A DNA stretch of 64,000 nt from an uncultured Paracoccaceae bacterium (GTDB lineage Bacteria > Pseudomonadota > Alphaproteobacteria > Rhodobacterales > Rhodobacteraceae), in NCBI GenBank assembly GCA_947500005.1, contig CANMQJ010000009.1, positions 62,001 to 126,000 on the forward strand. Direction: 5' to 3'. The notes beneath the pieces were generated by a model. The model was given only the letters and a program-made list of their open reading frames with translations, had not been told where the DNA came from and did no database searches. How positions within the stretch are numbered: the first letter of the stretch is position 1; each line of letters begins with the position of its first letter. This document shows, piece after piece, positions 33,873 to 44,351 of this stretch. Position numbers and translations under genes: made by a program.

Positions 33873-36202
33873 CCATCAGGGAAATCTTCGAGACCATGGA
33901 ATACGGCCCCGCCCCCGAAAGCGCCGCCGAGGCGTTGGCCTGGCTGGTCGATCAGGGCGACCGGTTCGGACATTTCATCGACGGTGAATTCACCAAGCCG
34001 GGCGACGGTTTCGACAGCCGCAACCCGGCCACCGGCGAAGTTCTGGCCACTCTGACACAGGCGACACAGGCCGAGGTGGATGCCGCGGTGAAAGCCGCGC
34101 GCAAGGCACAACCGGGCTGGGAAAAGCTGGGCGGCCCGGGCCGGGCGCGGTACATCTATGCCTTGGCGCGTCTCTTGCAGAAACACGCGCGGCTATTTGC
34201 GGTGATGGAAACGCTCGACAACGGCAAGCCGATCCGCGAAGCGCGCGACATCGACATCCCCCTCGCCCAACGGCATTTCTACTATCACGCGGGCATGGCT
34301 CAGCTGATGGAGAGCGAGTTGCCCGAGGCGCAGGCCGTTGGCGTCTGCGGCCAGATCATTCCGTGGAACTTCCCCCTTCTGATGCTTGCGTGGAAGGTCG
34401 CCCCGGCGCTGGCCATGGGCAACACGGTCGTTCTGAAACCGGCCGAATACACTTCGCTCACGGCGCTGCTCTTTGCCGATATCTGCCGGCAAGCGGGCGT
34501 GCCAAAGGGCGTGGTCAACATCGTCACCGGTGACGGCGCGGTGGGCGAGATGATCGTGGCCTCGGATGTGGACAAGATCGCCTTCACCGGCTCGACCGAG
34601 GTTGGGCGAAAGATCCGCCAGGCGACCGCCGGATCGGGCAAGGCGCTGACGCTCGAGCTCGGCGGCAAGTCGCCTTACATCGTGTTCGAGGACGCAGATA
34701 TCGACAGTGCCATCGAGGGATTGGTGGACGCGATCTGGTTCAACCAGGGCCAGGTCTGCTGCGCCGGGTCTCGTCTGCTGGTGCAGGAAGGTATCGCCGA
34801 GCGGTTCTATGCCAAGCTCCGCGCGCGAATGGACAAGCTGCGCGTCGGCAACCCTCTCGATAAATGCATCGACGTGGGGGCAGTGGTCGACCCGGTGCAA
34901 CTCGACACCATCCGCGCGATGGTCGAGGGCAACGCAATGGGCGAGACCTATCACGCCGCGTGCGACATGCCTGACGGAGGAAGTTTCTATCCACCGACAC
35001 TGATCACCGGGCTCGCGCCCTCGGACCGGCTGATGCAGGAGGAAATTTTCGGCCCGGTCCTTGTCGCGACCACCTTCAGGACACCGTCGGAGGCGGTGGA
35101 ACTGGCGAACAACACGCGCTATGGCCTGGCCGCGACGCTCTGGACCGAAAACGTGAACCTCGCCCTCGATATCGCGCCCAAGCTTGTCGCGGGCGTTGTC
35201 TGGGTGAACGGGACCAACATGTTCGACGCCGCTGCCGGTTTCGGGGGCATGCGGGAAAGCGGATTCGGTCGCGAAGGTGGCTGGGAAGGGTTGAGCGCCT
35301 ACACCAAGCCCAGGGGCCAACTCCGCAAGCTGGACCGGATCGAAGCCAAGTTTGGCGATGGAGCCCCGGTCGACCCCATCGACCGTACCGCCAAGCTCTA
35401 TATTGGCGGCAAGCAGGCCCGGCCCGATGGCGGCTATTCCCGCCCGGTCTGGGGCAAATCGGGGCTGCTGGGCCATGCCAGCCTTGCCAACCGCAAGGAT
35501 GTCCGCAACGCCGTGGAAGCTGCGGCAGGGGCAAAAGGGTGGAGCGGGACCAGCGGCCACCAGCGCGCGCAAATCCTTTATTATATCGCCGAGAACATCT
35601 CGGCGCGCGCCGAGGAATTCGCGGCGCGCATCGACGCTATGACCGGCGGCAAGACCGGCTCGGCCGAAGTCGAGACTGCCATCCAGCGCCTGTTTACCGC
35701 AGCGGCCTGGGCCGACAAATATGACGGGCAGGTGCATGGCGTACCTATCCGCGGCGTCGCACTGGCGATGAAACAGCCCGTGGGCGTCATCGGTGCCCTT
35801 TGCGCGGACGAGGCGCCGCTTCTGGGTTTGGTCTCGGCCATGGCGCCCGCGCTGGCGATGGGCAACCGGCTGGTGCTGGTGGCCTCCGAGCCCTATCCCC
35901 TGGCGGCCACGGATTTTGTGCAGATCCTCGAAACCTCCGACGTGCCGGCCGGCGTGGTCAACATCCTCACCGGAAGCCATGCGGAACTGGCAAAACCGCT
36001 TGCCTCCCATTTGGGTCTCGACGCAGTCTGGAGTTTCTCCTCGACCAACCTCTCGGCCGAGATCGAGGCCGCCTCGGCCGGGAACCTGAAGCGGACATGG
36101 GTCAATAACGCGACGGCGATGGATTGGAAAACGGACCACACGCGCCGCTTTCTGCTAGAGTCCACTGAAATCAAGAACGTCTGGGTGCCCTACGGGGAAT
36201 GA
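33869..36202 (+). CDS. Two-domain aldehyde dehydrogenase of the ALDH16 type
   Basis: The 777-residue protein has two ALDH units. The first (about 30-490) is complete: IPWNFPLLM, GSTEVGRKIR, Glu263 in LELGGKSP and catalytic Cys297 in FNQGQVCCAGSR. The second (about 505-777) repeats only the N-terminal cofactor-type half (VGVIGALCADEAPLLGLVSAMAPALAMGN) and ends without a catalytic-cysteine region. This plan, with a catalytic domain plus a pseudo-ALDH domain, is that of ALDH16, known from other Rhodobacterales and from animals. Next to deoC it probably oxidises acetaldehyde or a related aldehyde with NAD+. Confidence 0.9.
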   Translation: MTIREIFETMEYGPAPESAAEALAWLVDQGDRFGHFIDGEFTKPGDGFDSRNPATGEVLATLTQATQAEVDAAVKAARKAQPGWEKLGGPGRARYIYALARLLQKHARLFAVMETLDNGKPIREARDIDIPLAQRHFYYHAGMAQLMESELPEAQAVGVCGQIIPWNFPLLMLAWKVAPALAMGNTVVLKPAEYTSLTALLFADICRQAGVPKGVVNIVTGDGAVGEMIVASDVDKIAFTGSTEVGRKIRQATAGSGKALTLELGGKSPYIVFEDADIDSAIEGLVDAIWFNQGQVCCAGSRLLVQEGIAERFYAKLRARMDKLRVGNPLDKCIDVGAVVDPVQLDTIRAMVEGNAMGETYHAACDMPDGGSFYPPTLITGLAPSDRLMQEEIFGPVLVATTFRTPSEAVELANNTRYGLAATLWTENVNLALDIAPKLVAGVVWVNGTNMFDAAAGFGGMRESGFGREGGWEGLSAYTKPRGQLRKLDRIEAKFGDGAPVDPIDRTAKLYIGGKQARPDGGYSRPVWGKSGLLGHASLANRKDVRNAVEAAAGAKGWSGTSGHQRAQILYYIAENISARAEEFAARIDAMTGGKTGSAEVETAIQRLFTAAAWADKYDGQVHGVPIRGVALAMKQPVGVIGALCADEAPLLGLVSAMAPALAMGNRLVLVASEPYPLAATDFVQILETSDVPAGVVNILTGSHAELAKPLASHLGLDAVWSFSSTNLSAEIEAASAGNLKRTWVNNATAMDWKTDHTRRFLLESTEIKNVWVPYGE

Positions 36203-36231
36203 TCCACCCGGACGAACCGGGAGAGGACGAC

Positions 36232-37059
36232 ATGGATTTCGCCAACGCATTCGCAGGCAGGACAGTCATCGTGATCGGTGGGACCAGCGGGATCAACCGC
36301 GGTATCGCCGAGGCTTTTGCCGCCACGGGCGCGCGCATGGCCGTGGCCAGCCGAAGCCAGGACAAGGTCGACGACACCGTGGCCTCGCTCTCCGCGCTGG
36401 GGGCGCAGGAGGCGATCGGGACGGCCTTCGACGTTCGCGACGCAAGCGCGGTGGCCGAGGCGCTGGCGGGCTTTCACGACCGGCTGGGTCCGTTCGACGT
36501 GTTGGTGTCGGGGGCGGCCGGAAATTTTCCGGCGCTGGCCGCGGAAATGTCGATCAACGCCTTCCGCTCGGTGATCGAGATCGACCTGATTGGCACCATT
36601 CACGTGATGAAGGCAGCCTATCCGCACCTGCACCGACCCGGCGCCTCGATCATCAACATATCGGCCCCGCAATCCTGGTTGCCCTATGAAGGTCAATCGC
36701 ATGTCTGTGCGGCCAAGGCAGGCGTCGATCAGATCACGCGCACGCTTGCGCTGGAATGGGGCGAGGAAGGGATTCGCGTGAACTCTGTCGTGCCCGGCTT
36801 CATCGAGGGCACCGAAGGGGCCGAGCGCCTTGCGCCGTCGGAAAAGGCGCGCGAGGCGCTGGTCAAGGACATACCGCTGGGCCGCTGGGGCAAGCCCCGG
36901 GACGTGGCCAATGCCTGCCTGTTCCTCGCCTCGGACATGGCCGAGTATATCAGCGGCATAGTGCTTTCAGTTGACGGCGCGCTTTATCAGCGCGGGTCGG
37001 GCATGGCCGGTCGCATGATCGGCGACATGCTGCGTCAGGCGCGTGACGAACGCACCTGA
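36232..37059 (+). CDS. SDR family oxidoreductase, 2,4-dienoyl-CoA reductase-like
   Basis: The protein is 275 residues from the ATG after GGGAGAGGA. The cofactor loop is IGGTSGINRGIAEAF and the active-site Ser lies in IISA (Ser144). The expected YxxxK is absent: the sequence reads QSHVCAAKAGVDQITRTLALEWG, so Lys162 is kept but the Tyr position is Val with His one residue earlier. The same H-x-x-x-x-K pattern occurs in peroxisomal 2,4-dienoyl-CoA reductases, which work without that tyrosine. It lies 29 nt after the ALDH gene and probably belongs to the same operon. Confidence 0.85.
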   Translation: MDFANAFAGRTVIVIGGTSGINRGIAEAFAATGARMAVASRSQDKVDDTVASLSALGAQEAIGTAFDVRDASAVAEALAGFHDRLGPFDVLVSGAAGNFPALAAEMSINAFRSVIEIDLIGTIHVMKAAYPHLHRPGASIINISAPQSWLPYEGQSHVCAAKAGVDQITRTLALEWGEEGIRVNSVVPGFIEGTEGAERLAPSEKAREALVKDIPLGRWGKPRDVANACLFLASDMAEYISGIVLSVDGALYQRGSGMAGRMIGDMLRQARDERT

Positions 37060-37069
37060 CGCGAGTTTT

Positions 37070-38377
37070 TCAGCCGTCGAGACCCTGCGGTTGGCCGACC
37101 ACGACAAAGTGCAGCCCATCGGGGTCGAGCAATTCGCCGGCGACGCGGTTGATCTCGTCCAGGGTCACCGCGTTCACCTTGTCGTTGCGGGTGACGATGT
37201 AATCGATGGGCAGTCCCTGCATCTGCATCCCCACCATGATCCCCGCGATCTGGCTGTTGCCGTCGAAGCGCAGCGGATAGGCGCCAGTGAGATAGGTCTT
37301 GGCCGCTTCCAGTTCCTCGGCGGTCACGCCGTTCTCGGCCGCCTTGCGCCATTCCTCGCGAACCACCTCGATCGTCTCGGCAATCCTGTCGTTGGAGGAG
37401 GCCACCGATCCCATGTAAAGCGCGGCGTGATCCTTCGGCAGAAGGTAGGAATAGATCCCGTATGTCAGCCCGCGCTTTTCGCGCACTTCAGTCATCAACC
37501 GGCTCTCGAAGGACCCGCCGCCGATGATGTGATTGAGGATATAGGCCGCGAAGAAATCAGGATCGTCGCGGTCAATGCCTTCCTGCACGAAAAGGGCCAC
37601 CGATTGCGGTGTATCGAAATCGACCACGGTCTTGCCCTCGGGGATGGTCACATCGGCCTCGTCGGGCAAGGGCGCGCTGGTTTCGGGCAAATCGGCAAGC
37701 ACCTCGTCCAGAATGACGCCCAGTTCCTCGGCCGTGATGTCCCCTACCGCGCTGACATAGAGACGGTCGCGGGCGAACACGCGCTCCTTCGCCTCCAGTA
37801 TATCCTCGCGGGTCAGGGCGGCGACGCTTGCAATCGTGCCCTTGCCTTCGGTGGCATAGGGGTGGTCGTCATAAACCAGTTGCGACAGTGTCTCGCCCGC
37901 GATGCTGTTGGGATCGCTCGCGTCGGATTTCAGCCCCGAGATCACCTGTGCGCGCACCCGGTCAATCGCATCCTGATCGAAGCGCGGTTCGTGCAGCGTC
38001 AAGCGCAGCAGGTCCACCACCTCGTCACGGTTCTCTGTCAGGAAGCGGGTAGAGATCGCCACCTGATCGTCACCGGCATCATAATCGATGGAGGCCGCCA
38101 GCGATTCAAGTTCGCGCGCATAAGCGCGTGCATCCAGATCGCCTGCACCTTCCTCCAGCAGACCGGTCATCAGGTAGATCGACCCGCGCTTGCCCGGTGC
38201 ATCCAGAGAAGTCCCGCCACGGAACCGCAGTTCCAGAGCGACAAAAGGAATAGAGGGTTCGTTCACCAGCCAGGCCTTGATGCCCTTTGGCGAGGTTACC
38301 TCCTCGATATCGACCAGACCGGCCCAGGCGGGAACGGCCAGAACCCAGGCGATCATGACGGTAAGGATGGCTTTCAT
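37070..38377 (-). CDS. M16 peptidase family protein, non-catalytic partner
   Basis: The 435-residue protein has an N-terminal signal peptide (MKAILTVMIAWVLAVPAWA). It has the M16 fold, but where the zinc motif HxxEH should be it reads YLMTGLLEEGAG, so it cannot bind catalytic zinc. The C-terminal half keeps EVREKRGLTYGIYSYL, the conserved Arg/Tyr pair that partner subunits supply to the active chamber, as in mitochondrial MPP-alpha. The ATG overlaps the stop of the catalytic M16 gene, so the two are made together and likely form a periplasmic heterodimer. Confidence 0.88.
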   Translation of the reverse strand: MKAILTVMIAWVLAVPAWAGLVDIEEVTSPKGIKAWLVNEPSIPFVALELRFRGGTSLDAPGKRGSIYLMTGLLEEGAGDLDARAYARELESLAASIDYDAGDDQVAISTRFLTENRDEVVDLLRLTLHEPRFDQDAIDRVRAQVISGLKSDASDPNSIAGETLSQLVYDDHPYATEGKGTIASVAALTREDILEAKERVFARDRLYVSAVGDITAEELGVILDEVLADLPETSAPLPDEADVTIPEGKTVVDFDTPQSVALFVQEGIDRDDPDFFAAYILNHIIGGGSFESRLMTEVREKRGLTYGIYSYLLPKDHAALYMGSVASSNDRIAETIEVVREEWRKAAENGVTAEELEAAKTYLTGAYPLRFDGNSQIAGIMVGMQMQGLPIDYIVTRNDKVNAVTLDEINRVAGELLDPDGLHFVVVGQPQGLDG

Positions 38378-39717
38378 TGGGTCACCTCCATCTCCTTGCG
38401 GGTCAGCCATCCGGTGACCGAGCGTTCCGTTTGCAGCACCTCGCGCGCGGCGGCGATGATGTCCTCGCCGGTGACGGCCTGGACGATATCGGGCCATTCC
38501 TGCACATCCTCCACGGTCAGCCCGCTGGTCAGCGCCCGGCCATAAAGGTTGCCGATCCCGTCCACATTGTCCCGGCGATAGATCTGAGCGGCCCGCAGCT
38601 GCATCTTGATCCTGTCCAGATCCTCCTGGTCGATGCCCTCCTCGACGAAGCGCTCCAGCGCGTCATCCATCGCGGCCTCGACCTCTTCCAGCGATACGCC
38701 TTCGGCGGGCACCACGATCACGTCAAAGGTCGTGTCATCGAGGGAAACGCCGCCATAGAAAGCCCCGGTATAGATCGCTTGCTGCGTGTCGAACTGAAGC
38801 TGTTCGTTGAGATAGGATGTGGTCCCGCCGCCCAGCAATTCAGCCAGCAGGTAAAGCGCCGCCGCCTTCTCCTGCGCGCCGCTGTCGCGTTCGGGCGCGA
38901 GGTAGGAGCGATGCACATAGGGTTGCGCGACGCGCGGGTCGGCATAGGTCAGTCGCCGCGCGGCCGTCTGCGGCGGCTCCTGCGTGCGAAACCGCTCGGG
39001 CAGGTCGGGGTTGGCGGGGATCACGCCGTAATACTCCTCGGCCAGCGCGCGCACTTCTTCAGGCTCCACGTCACCGGTGACAACGAGGATCGCGTTGTTC
39101 GGCGCATAATACGTGCGGTAGAAGGACAGCGCATCCTCCATGTCCAGCGTCTCCATCTCGTGACGCCAGCCGATGATGGGCGTGCCATAGCGATGGTTAA
39201 GATACTGAACCGCGTTCAACTGCTCTCCGAACAGCGCGCGGGGGCTGTTGTCGGTCCGCATGTTGCGCTCTTCCAGGATTACGTCGCGTTCGGTGGCGAT
39301 GTTCTCCTCGGTCAGGCGGATATTGCGCATCCGGTCCGCCTCCATCTTCATCATCAGTTCAAGACGATCCGAGGCGACGCGCTGGAAATAGGCGGTGTAG
39401 TCATACGAGGTGAAGGCGTTGTCCGTCCCGCCATTCGCCGCCACGGTCGCGGACAACTCGCCCGCCTCCATCGTGTCGGTTGCCTTGAACAGCAGATGTT
39501 CCAGAAAATGCGCCACCCCCGAAGAGCCCACCGGTTCATCCGCCGATCCGGCGCGATACCAGACCATGTGCTGCACGACCGGTGCGCGGTGATCCTCGAC
39601 CACCACGACATCCATTCCATTATCGAGCGTGAAGGTCGTGACCGCTTCTTGCCAGTCCAGCGCCGCCGCGGGCGCCGCAAGGCCAAGAGAAGCCACCAGG
39701 GCCAGGGCTCGCATCAT
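38374..39717 (-). CDS. M16 family zinc peptidase, catalytic partner
   Basis: The protein is 447 residues with a signal peptide ending at AAPAAA. The inverted zinc motif HFLEH (GSSGVAHFLEHLLFKAT) and a downstream Glu in the ENIATERDVILEERNMR segment are intact. NGGTDNAFTSYDYTAYFQRV is also typical. It would degrade peptides in the periplasm together with the overlapping non-catalytic subunit. The start is one of two adjacent ATGs with GGAGGA 7 nt upstream. Confidence 0.92.
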   Translation of the reverse strand: MMRALALVASLGLAAPAAALDWQEAVTTFTLDNGMDVVVVEDHRAPVVQHMVWYRAGSADEPVGSSGVAHFLEHLLFKATDTMEAGELSATVAANGGTDNAFTSYDYTAYFQRVASDRLELMMKMEADRMRNIRLTEENIATERDVILEERNMRTDNSPRALFGEQLNAVQYLNHRYGTPIIGWRHEMETLDMEDALSFYRTYYAPNNAILVVTGDVEPEEVRALAEEYYGVIPANPDLPERFRTQEPPQTAARRLTYADPRVAQPYVHRSYLAPERDSGAQEKAAALYLLAELLGGGTTSYLNEQLQFDTQQAIYTGAFYGGVSLDDTTFDVIVVPAEGVSLEEVEAAMDDALERFVEEGIDQEDLDRIKMQLRAAQIYRRDNVDGIGNLYGRALTSGLTVEDVQEWPDIVQAVTGEDIIAAAREVLQTERSVTGWLTRKEMEVTQ

Positions 39718-39797
39718 CAATCCGTCCTCCATGTCGCTTGCCGCTCAACCTACGGCGCGGCCGGGCGCATTCAAGACGGAGGTGCGAAGATTAACGA

Positions 39798-40319
39798 TTA
39801 TTCATTCAACGGAGGGTTGGACGAAGTGTTGTAGCCCCTGCGACGGAACTGCTCACCCTGATTGTAGGGGTCGAGCGACTGCCTGCGATATGCCTGTTCA
39901 TAACGATCCACGGGGAACAGGCGGAAGCGGGTCAGCCGCGACTGCCGCTTGCGGAACTCGGCATCCTCTACCGCCAGTTGCTGTCGGGTACCCGGTGCAA
40001 CGCCATTGCGGCTTGCCGCGCGGACCAGCGCAGCCTCGGAACTTGGAACGCCCTGCCCCGGCACCAAAGCGTCGCGTCGGCCGCCAAGCGCGTCTACGGC
40101 ATCGCCCTGCGGATTGGGATCGGTCAGATTCGCGCCACCCGGGGTCGGTGACGGCAAGAAGGAATAATCCTGGGGCGCACTCAGCGGCTCCACCGGCAGC
40201 ACGCCGAATTCGTCCGGACCCTGGCCCTGCGGACGGATCTGACGAAGCCCCTCCTTGGAACAGGCCGAGACGACCATACCGGCCGTTACCACCACGATTA
40301 CACCCAGCGCCCCACGCAT
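39798..40319 (-). CDS. DUF3035 family lipoprotein
   Basis: The protein is 173 residues with AGGAG 6 nt before the ATG. A short hydrophobic signal ends in a lipobox (VVSAC, lipidated Cys near residue 18), and the mature part is proline- and glutamine-rich. KEGLRQIRPQGQGPDEFGVLPVEPL is the conserved core, found in a family (DUF3035) linked to lspA in Rhodobacterales. Function is unknown, probably envelope-associated. It lies 50 nt downstream of lspA, the enzyme that would process its own signal peptide. Confidence 0.85.
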   Translation of the reverse strand: MRGALGVIVVVTAGMVVSACSKEGLRQIRPQGQGPDEFGVLPVEPLSAPQDYSFLPSPTPGGANLTDPNPQGDAVDALGGRRDALVPGQGVPSSEAALVRAASRNGVAPGTRQQLAVEDAEFRKRQSRLTRFRLFPVDRYEQAYRRQSLDPYNQGEQFRRRGYNTSSNPPLNE

Positions 40320-40369
40320 GGTCAACTCCTACAGGTTTGGGTCATCTCTAGCGCATTTCCCGCGGGGCG

Positions 40370-40843
40370 TCACCCGCCCTTTTTTCCGTCCAGCAGGACC
40401 AGGCCGATGGCACCCACGAATATGAAAATATCCGCGACATTGAAGACATAAGGGTTGCGAAACCCGCAACAGGACATGTTGAGGAAGTCCAGGACGTAGC
40501 CGAAAATCAACCTGTCCACCACGTTGCCCAGCGCGCCGCCGATCAGGAACCCGCCGCAGACCAGCATGGCGCGTGTCGCGCGAATCCGGTTCAGCCAGAT
40601 GATCGCGATGGCGCAGATCGTCAGCGACAAACCGATCAGGAACCAGCGCGCCGCATCGGTATCCCCCTGAAACAGGCCGAAGTTGATACCCCGGTTTTCG
40701 CCGTAGCGGAAAACCAGGAGCGGCGGCAGAACGTCGATCTGGCCCCGATTGATCAGGTCCACGCCATAGACAACAAGATACTTGCTGGCCTGGTCGACCG
40801 CGAAGGCTGCCGCCGCGGCCCAGAGGAGAAGGCGTTTCGACAT
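40370..40843 (-). CDS. lspA: Lipoprotein signal peptidase (signal peptidase II)
   Basis: The 157-residue inner-membrane aspartic protease has four hydrophobic helices. Catalytic aspartates are Asp119 (GYVLDFL) and Asp138 (FNVADIFI), with GNVVDR and the N-terminal DQASK also conserved. It removes signal peptides from lipoproteins such as the DUF3035 and SGNH proteins in this window. The start shares a base with the purH stop. Confidence 0.95.
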   Translation of the reverse strand: MSKRLLLWAAAAAFAVDQASKYLVVYGVDLINRGQIDVLPPLLVFRYGENRGINFGLFQGDTDAARWFLIGLSLTICAIAIIWLNRIRATRAMLVCGGFLIGGALGNVVDRLIFGYVLDFLNMSCCGFRNPYVFNVADIFIFVGAIGLVLLDGKKGG

Positions 40844-42432
40844 CAGTGCCGGAAATGCCGCATGCCGGTGAAGACCATGGCGAGACCCGCCTCGTCAGCG
40901 GCCTTGATCACCTCTTCGTCACGCATGGATCCGCCCGGCTGAATGACGCAGCTTGCGCCGTTGGCAGCGGCCTCAAGCAAACCGTCCGGGAAGGGAAAGA
41001 ACGCATCCGAAGCCACGGCCGAGCCATGCGCAGGGCTTTCCAGCCAATCGAGCGTATCGGCCATGCGCTGCGCCTTGATTCCAGCGATGGTGGCGCTGTC
41101 CACCCGGCTCATCTGCCCCGCACCTATTCCGACGGTCTGGCCATCCTTCACATAGACGATGGCGTTGGACTTGACGTGCTTGGCCACTTTCCAGGCGAAG
41201 AGCAGGTCACGCATCTGTTCGTCGCTAGGCGCCTTTTGCGTCACGACCTTGAGGTCTTCCATCGCGCGATGCCCGACATCCTTGTCCTGCACAAGCATCC
41301 CGCCCGAGACCTGGCGGATGACCAAACCCGGATCGCGCGGGTCGGGCAGCCCGTCGGTCAGCAGCAGGCGCAGGTTCTTCTTGGCCTCGAACACCGCGAT
41401 CGCCTCGTCTGACGCGCCCGGGGCGATCACCACCTCGGTAAAGATCTCGGTGATCTCCTTGGCCGTCTCCGCGTCGAGCGGGACGTTCAGCGCAACGATC
41501 CCGCCAAAGGCCGAGGTGCGGTCGCAATCGAATGCCCTGCGATAGGCCTCGACCAGCGTGGCGGCCCGCGCCACCCCGCAGGGGTTGGCATGCTTGATGA
41601 TCGCCACCGCCGGGCCATCCGCGGGCGCGAATTCCGATACCAGTTCGAACGCGGCGTCCGTGTCGTTGATGTTGTTGTAGCTCAGTTCCTTGCCCTGAAA
41701 CTGCCGGGCCGTGGCCACGCCCGCCCGGGCCGATCCGTCGCGGTAGAAGGCCGCCGTCTGGTGCGGGTTCTCGCCATAGCGAAGGGTCTGGGCCAGCTTG
41801 CCGGCAACGGCGCGACGGCGCGGCGCCTCGATCTTCAGTGCCTCGGACATCCAGTTCGACACCGCGGCGTCGTAGGCCGCCGTGCGGGCATAGGCGATCT
41901 GCGCCAGCCACTGGCGGAACCCGTAAGAGGTCTTGCCGTAATTCTCGTCCAGTTGGTCAAGTAGCGCGCCATAATCCTCGACATCCACGACCACGTTGAC
42001 AAAGGCGTGGTTCTTGGCCGCTGCCCGGATCATCGCCGGGCCGCCGATATCGATATTCTCGATGCAATCGTCATTGCCCGCGCCCTTGGCGACCGTCTCT
42101 TCGAACGGATAGAGGTTCACCACCAGCAGGTCGATGGGCCCGATGCCGTGCTCCTCCATCGCGGCGACATGCGCATCGTTGTCGCGCAAGGCCAGCAATC
42201 CACCATGCACCATCGGGTGCAGCGTCTTGACTCGACCGTCCATCATCTCGGGGAAACCCGTGACCTCGCTTACGTCCCGCACCTCGAGCCCGGCCTCGCG
42301 CAGCGCCCTGGCGGTGCCCCCGGTCGAGAGCAGTTCCACCCCGCGCTCGGCCAGGGCGCGCCCCAGATCGACCAGCCCGGTCTTGTCGGAAACGGAAAGC
42401 AGCGCGCGCCGCACGGGATGTAGATCAGTCAT
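40843..42432 (-). CDS. purH: Bifunctional IMP cyclohydrolase / AICAR formyltransferase
   Basis: This protein of 529 residues is the normal length. The N-terminal methylglyoxal-synthase-like domain (residues 1-195; [34 protein letters not shown]) closes IMP. The C-terminal domain (about 200-529; [59 protein letters not shown]) transfers the formyl group to AICAR. These are the last two steps of purine synthesis. Confidence 0.97.
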   Translation of the reverse strand: MTDLHPVRRALLSVSDKTGLVDLGRALAERGVELLSTGGTARALREAGLEVRDVSEVTGFPEMMDGRVKTLHPMVHGGLLALRDNDAHVAAMEEHGIGPIDLLVVNLYPFEETVAKGAGNDDCIENIDIGGPAMIRAAAKNHAFVNVVVDVEDYGALLDQLDENYGKTSYGFRQWLAQIAYARTAAYDAAVSNWMSEALKIEAPRRRAVAGKLAQTLRYGENPHQTAAFYRDGSARAGVATARQFQGKELSYNNINDTDAAFELVSEFAPADGPAVAIIKHANPCGVARAATLVEAYRRAFDCDRTSAFGGIVALNVPLDAETAKEITEIFTEVVIAPGASDEAIAVFEAKKNLRLLLTDGLPDPRDPGLVIRQVSGGMLVQDKDVGHRAMEDLKVVTQKAPSDEQMRDLLFAWKVAKHVKSNAIVYVKDGQTVGIGAGQMSRVDSATIAGIKAQRMADTLDWLESPAHGSAVASDAFFPFPDGLLEAAANGASCVIQPGGSMRDEEVIKAADEAGLAMVFTGMRHFRH

Positions 42433-42521
42433 TTGTGGTCCTCGGGTCAGGATGTCCGCCTTTGCGTCGCGGCATAAAGCAAAGGCGCGCCGGATTGAAC
42501 AGACTGTTTTGTCGCGCGCAT

Positions 42522-44267
42522 TCAGTCGTCATGCCAGGACGGGTCGTCCCGATGCAGATCCCGAATGGCGATCGCCGTGTCCTGCGCCTTGCTCAGGGTC
42601 CAGCGGATGCGTGTCGCATAGTCCATCGCACGCCCGGACAGGACGATCTGCTGCGTCGCCCTGGGCTTCAGTCGGCCCTTTTCCAGGTAGACGCTGGGAT
42701 CCAACGACAGCTTTGCCTTGCCATCATGGCGAAACACCCAGATTTCCCCGCTCTTGAGTGCCATCGACACGGCCGATCCGCCGAGGTCTATCGCGGCGTC
42801 CACCTCGGGATGCAGGTGGAACCGGATGTCATAGCCCAGACCCGACAGCATCGTGGCGTCCATCGCCTTGTCGAACCGGCGCTTTGCCACGTCGTCCATG
42901 GCCAGCAGCATGTCCTCGCCCGAGAGCGTCCGGCCATCCTTGTTCAGATCCAGTGTCCGCGCGTGTGTCAGGCCAAACACCCGGGCATAGCCGTCATGCC
43001 CGGCCTGGAACCTGTGCGCCTCTCCCATCTCCTGAAGCTCGAGCGGCACTTGGGTCGGCCCCTCGACCAGCGCCTCCCGGCCGGTTCCTTTTTCCGGCTC
43101 GGCCAGTCGGGCGCTGGAATACCCGTCGAGGCACAGTGTCGAATGGGACGGCGTGGCCCGCCCGGCCCTGCGCCATTCGAGGCCGAAGGTGCCCCCCGAC
43201 CCGCAGTTCACGACCAGCGGCCGCCGCCCCGAGGTAAGTTCGAAGGCCAGTGTCGAGGCATGGGCGTTGAAAGACGCGGGCCCGCGCGGTGGCAGGCTGG
43301 CATCCACGATCACGCTGGTCCGCGCCGCCCCAAGGCGGACATAGCCCATAGCCAAGCCATCAGATAGGAACGGCTTGACCCCGCTCGCCGCCAACGCGTG
43401 ATCCAGCCGTCCCTCTAACCCGCGCCCCCCGCCGTGAAACCGCGCGAGCCCGCCATCGCTGTGCCGCAAGGCCCGAAGGGAGGGCGCAATCCGGCGCACG
43501 GCGGCATGGTGCGCCTGCGGCGCGCCCCGCCCGGCCTCGTGCAACGCGGCCTCGGCCCAGATCAGCAGCGTGAAGACCTCCAGCAGTTCCTCGGGGTTGC
43601 GCGTGGGCAACCCGCCCTGCTCGTCGATCTGCGCCGCACACTCCCGGGCCAGCGCCTTGACCGCGGGATCGGCCATCTCCTCCAGCCCTTCGAGGGCGAG
43701 ACCGGCATAGATCAGGCCGGTCAAGGCCTCGAACCGCGGCAACCCGGGCGCAGCGGCATGCCAGCGCTTGGACAGGAACCAGGTCTGCTGCGCGAGGGAC
43801 CGGAAGAAGGCTTCGCTCTGGGCCGTGTCCGTGCCGCGAAGCAGAAAGAGCGCGTGATTGATCCACCGGATCACCCGCCGCCCGGTAAGCTCCGGCGTCC
43901 AGCCCGCGCCGCTGCCCTTTTCATGGGCAGCGATCCACCCCCAGACCCAGTCGCGGGCCCGCTTGCGCGCGGCCGCGTCGCCCACCGCCGCCAGATCGTC
44001 GAGCCATACAAAGCCGTGCCGTTCAGCGTCGAAGGCCGCATTCGGGGACTTGATGTCCCACAAGGGCGTGTCCTGCGACTCCACGAGGTAGCCGGCAAAA
44101 AGAAGATTGCCCGCCACCAGCTGCCGGCCACGCGCGAAGGATCCCACCGTGCGCGGTTCCGGCGCGGTGACGAAGGCGGTCACTGCCTTGTGCCTGCGGC
44201 TCAGCCGTGCATGGGCACGGTTCTGGAACCGGACCCATCGGCTCGCCATCGAGTTCGGACTGGACAT
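42522..44267 (-). CDS. Heparinase II/III family protein
   Basis: The 581-residue protein has an N-terminal alpha/alpha toroid ([47 protein letters not shown]) and a C-terminal beta-sandwich domain with [37 protein letters not shown]. This is the heparinase II/III-like signature with catalytic Tyr/His candidates. No signal peptide is seen, unusual for a polysaccharide lyase. The gene is conserved between rsmB and purH in many Rhodobacterales, which suggests a cell-envelope housekeeping role rather than heparin degradation. Confidence 0.82.
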   Translation of the reverse strand: MSSPNSMASRWVRFQNRAHARLSRRHKAVTAFVTAPEPRTVGSFARGRQLVAGNLLFAGYLVESQDTPLWDIKSPNAAFDAERHGFVWLDDLAAVGDAAARKRARDWVWGWIAAHEKGSGAGWTPELTGRRVIRWINHALFLLRGTDTAQSEAFFRSLAQQTWFLSKRWHAAAPGLPRFEALTGLIYAGLALEGLEEMADPAVKALARECAAQIDEQGGLPTRNPEELLEVFTLLIWAEAALHEAGRGAPQAHHAAVRRIAPSLRALRHSDGGLARFHGGGRGLEGRLDHALAASGVKPFLSDGLAMGYVRLGAARTSVIVDASLPPRGPASFNAHASTLAFELTSGRRPLVVNCGSGGTFGLEWRRAGRATPSHSTLCLDGYSSARLAEPEKGTGREALVEGPTQVPLELQEMGEAHRFQAGHDGYARVFGLTHARTLDLNKDGRTLSGEDMLLAMDDVAKRRFDKAMDATMLSGLGYDIRFHLHPEVDAAIDLGGSAVSMALKSGEIWVFRHDGKAKLSLDPSVYLEKGRLKPRATQQIVLSGRAMDYATRIRWTLSKAQDTAIAIRDLHRDDPSWHDD

Positions 44268-44351
44268 GGCTTACTGCCCCTTGCACACGCTCTGTCGGCG
44301 TTTTGCAGGACAATAGCCGCTGCGGGAAGTCAAGTCACCGGATAAGTCGCG

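Noticed and set aside
34193..36139. A 648-codon minus-strand frame opposite the ALDH16 gene
   Set aside because: It is a shadow of the aldehyde dehydrogenase coding bias, with no ribosome site and no family resemblance.
40361..40386. A GC stem followed by TTTTTT resembling a Rho-independent terminator on the plus strand
   Set aside because: It overlaps the lspA C terminus, and no plus-strand gene ends there. The T-run is explained by the Lys-Lys-Gly-Gly codons of lspA.
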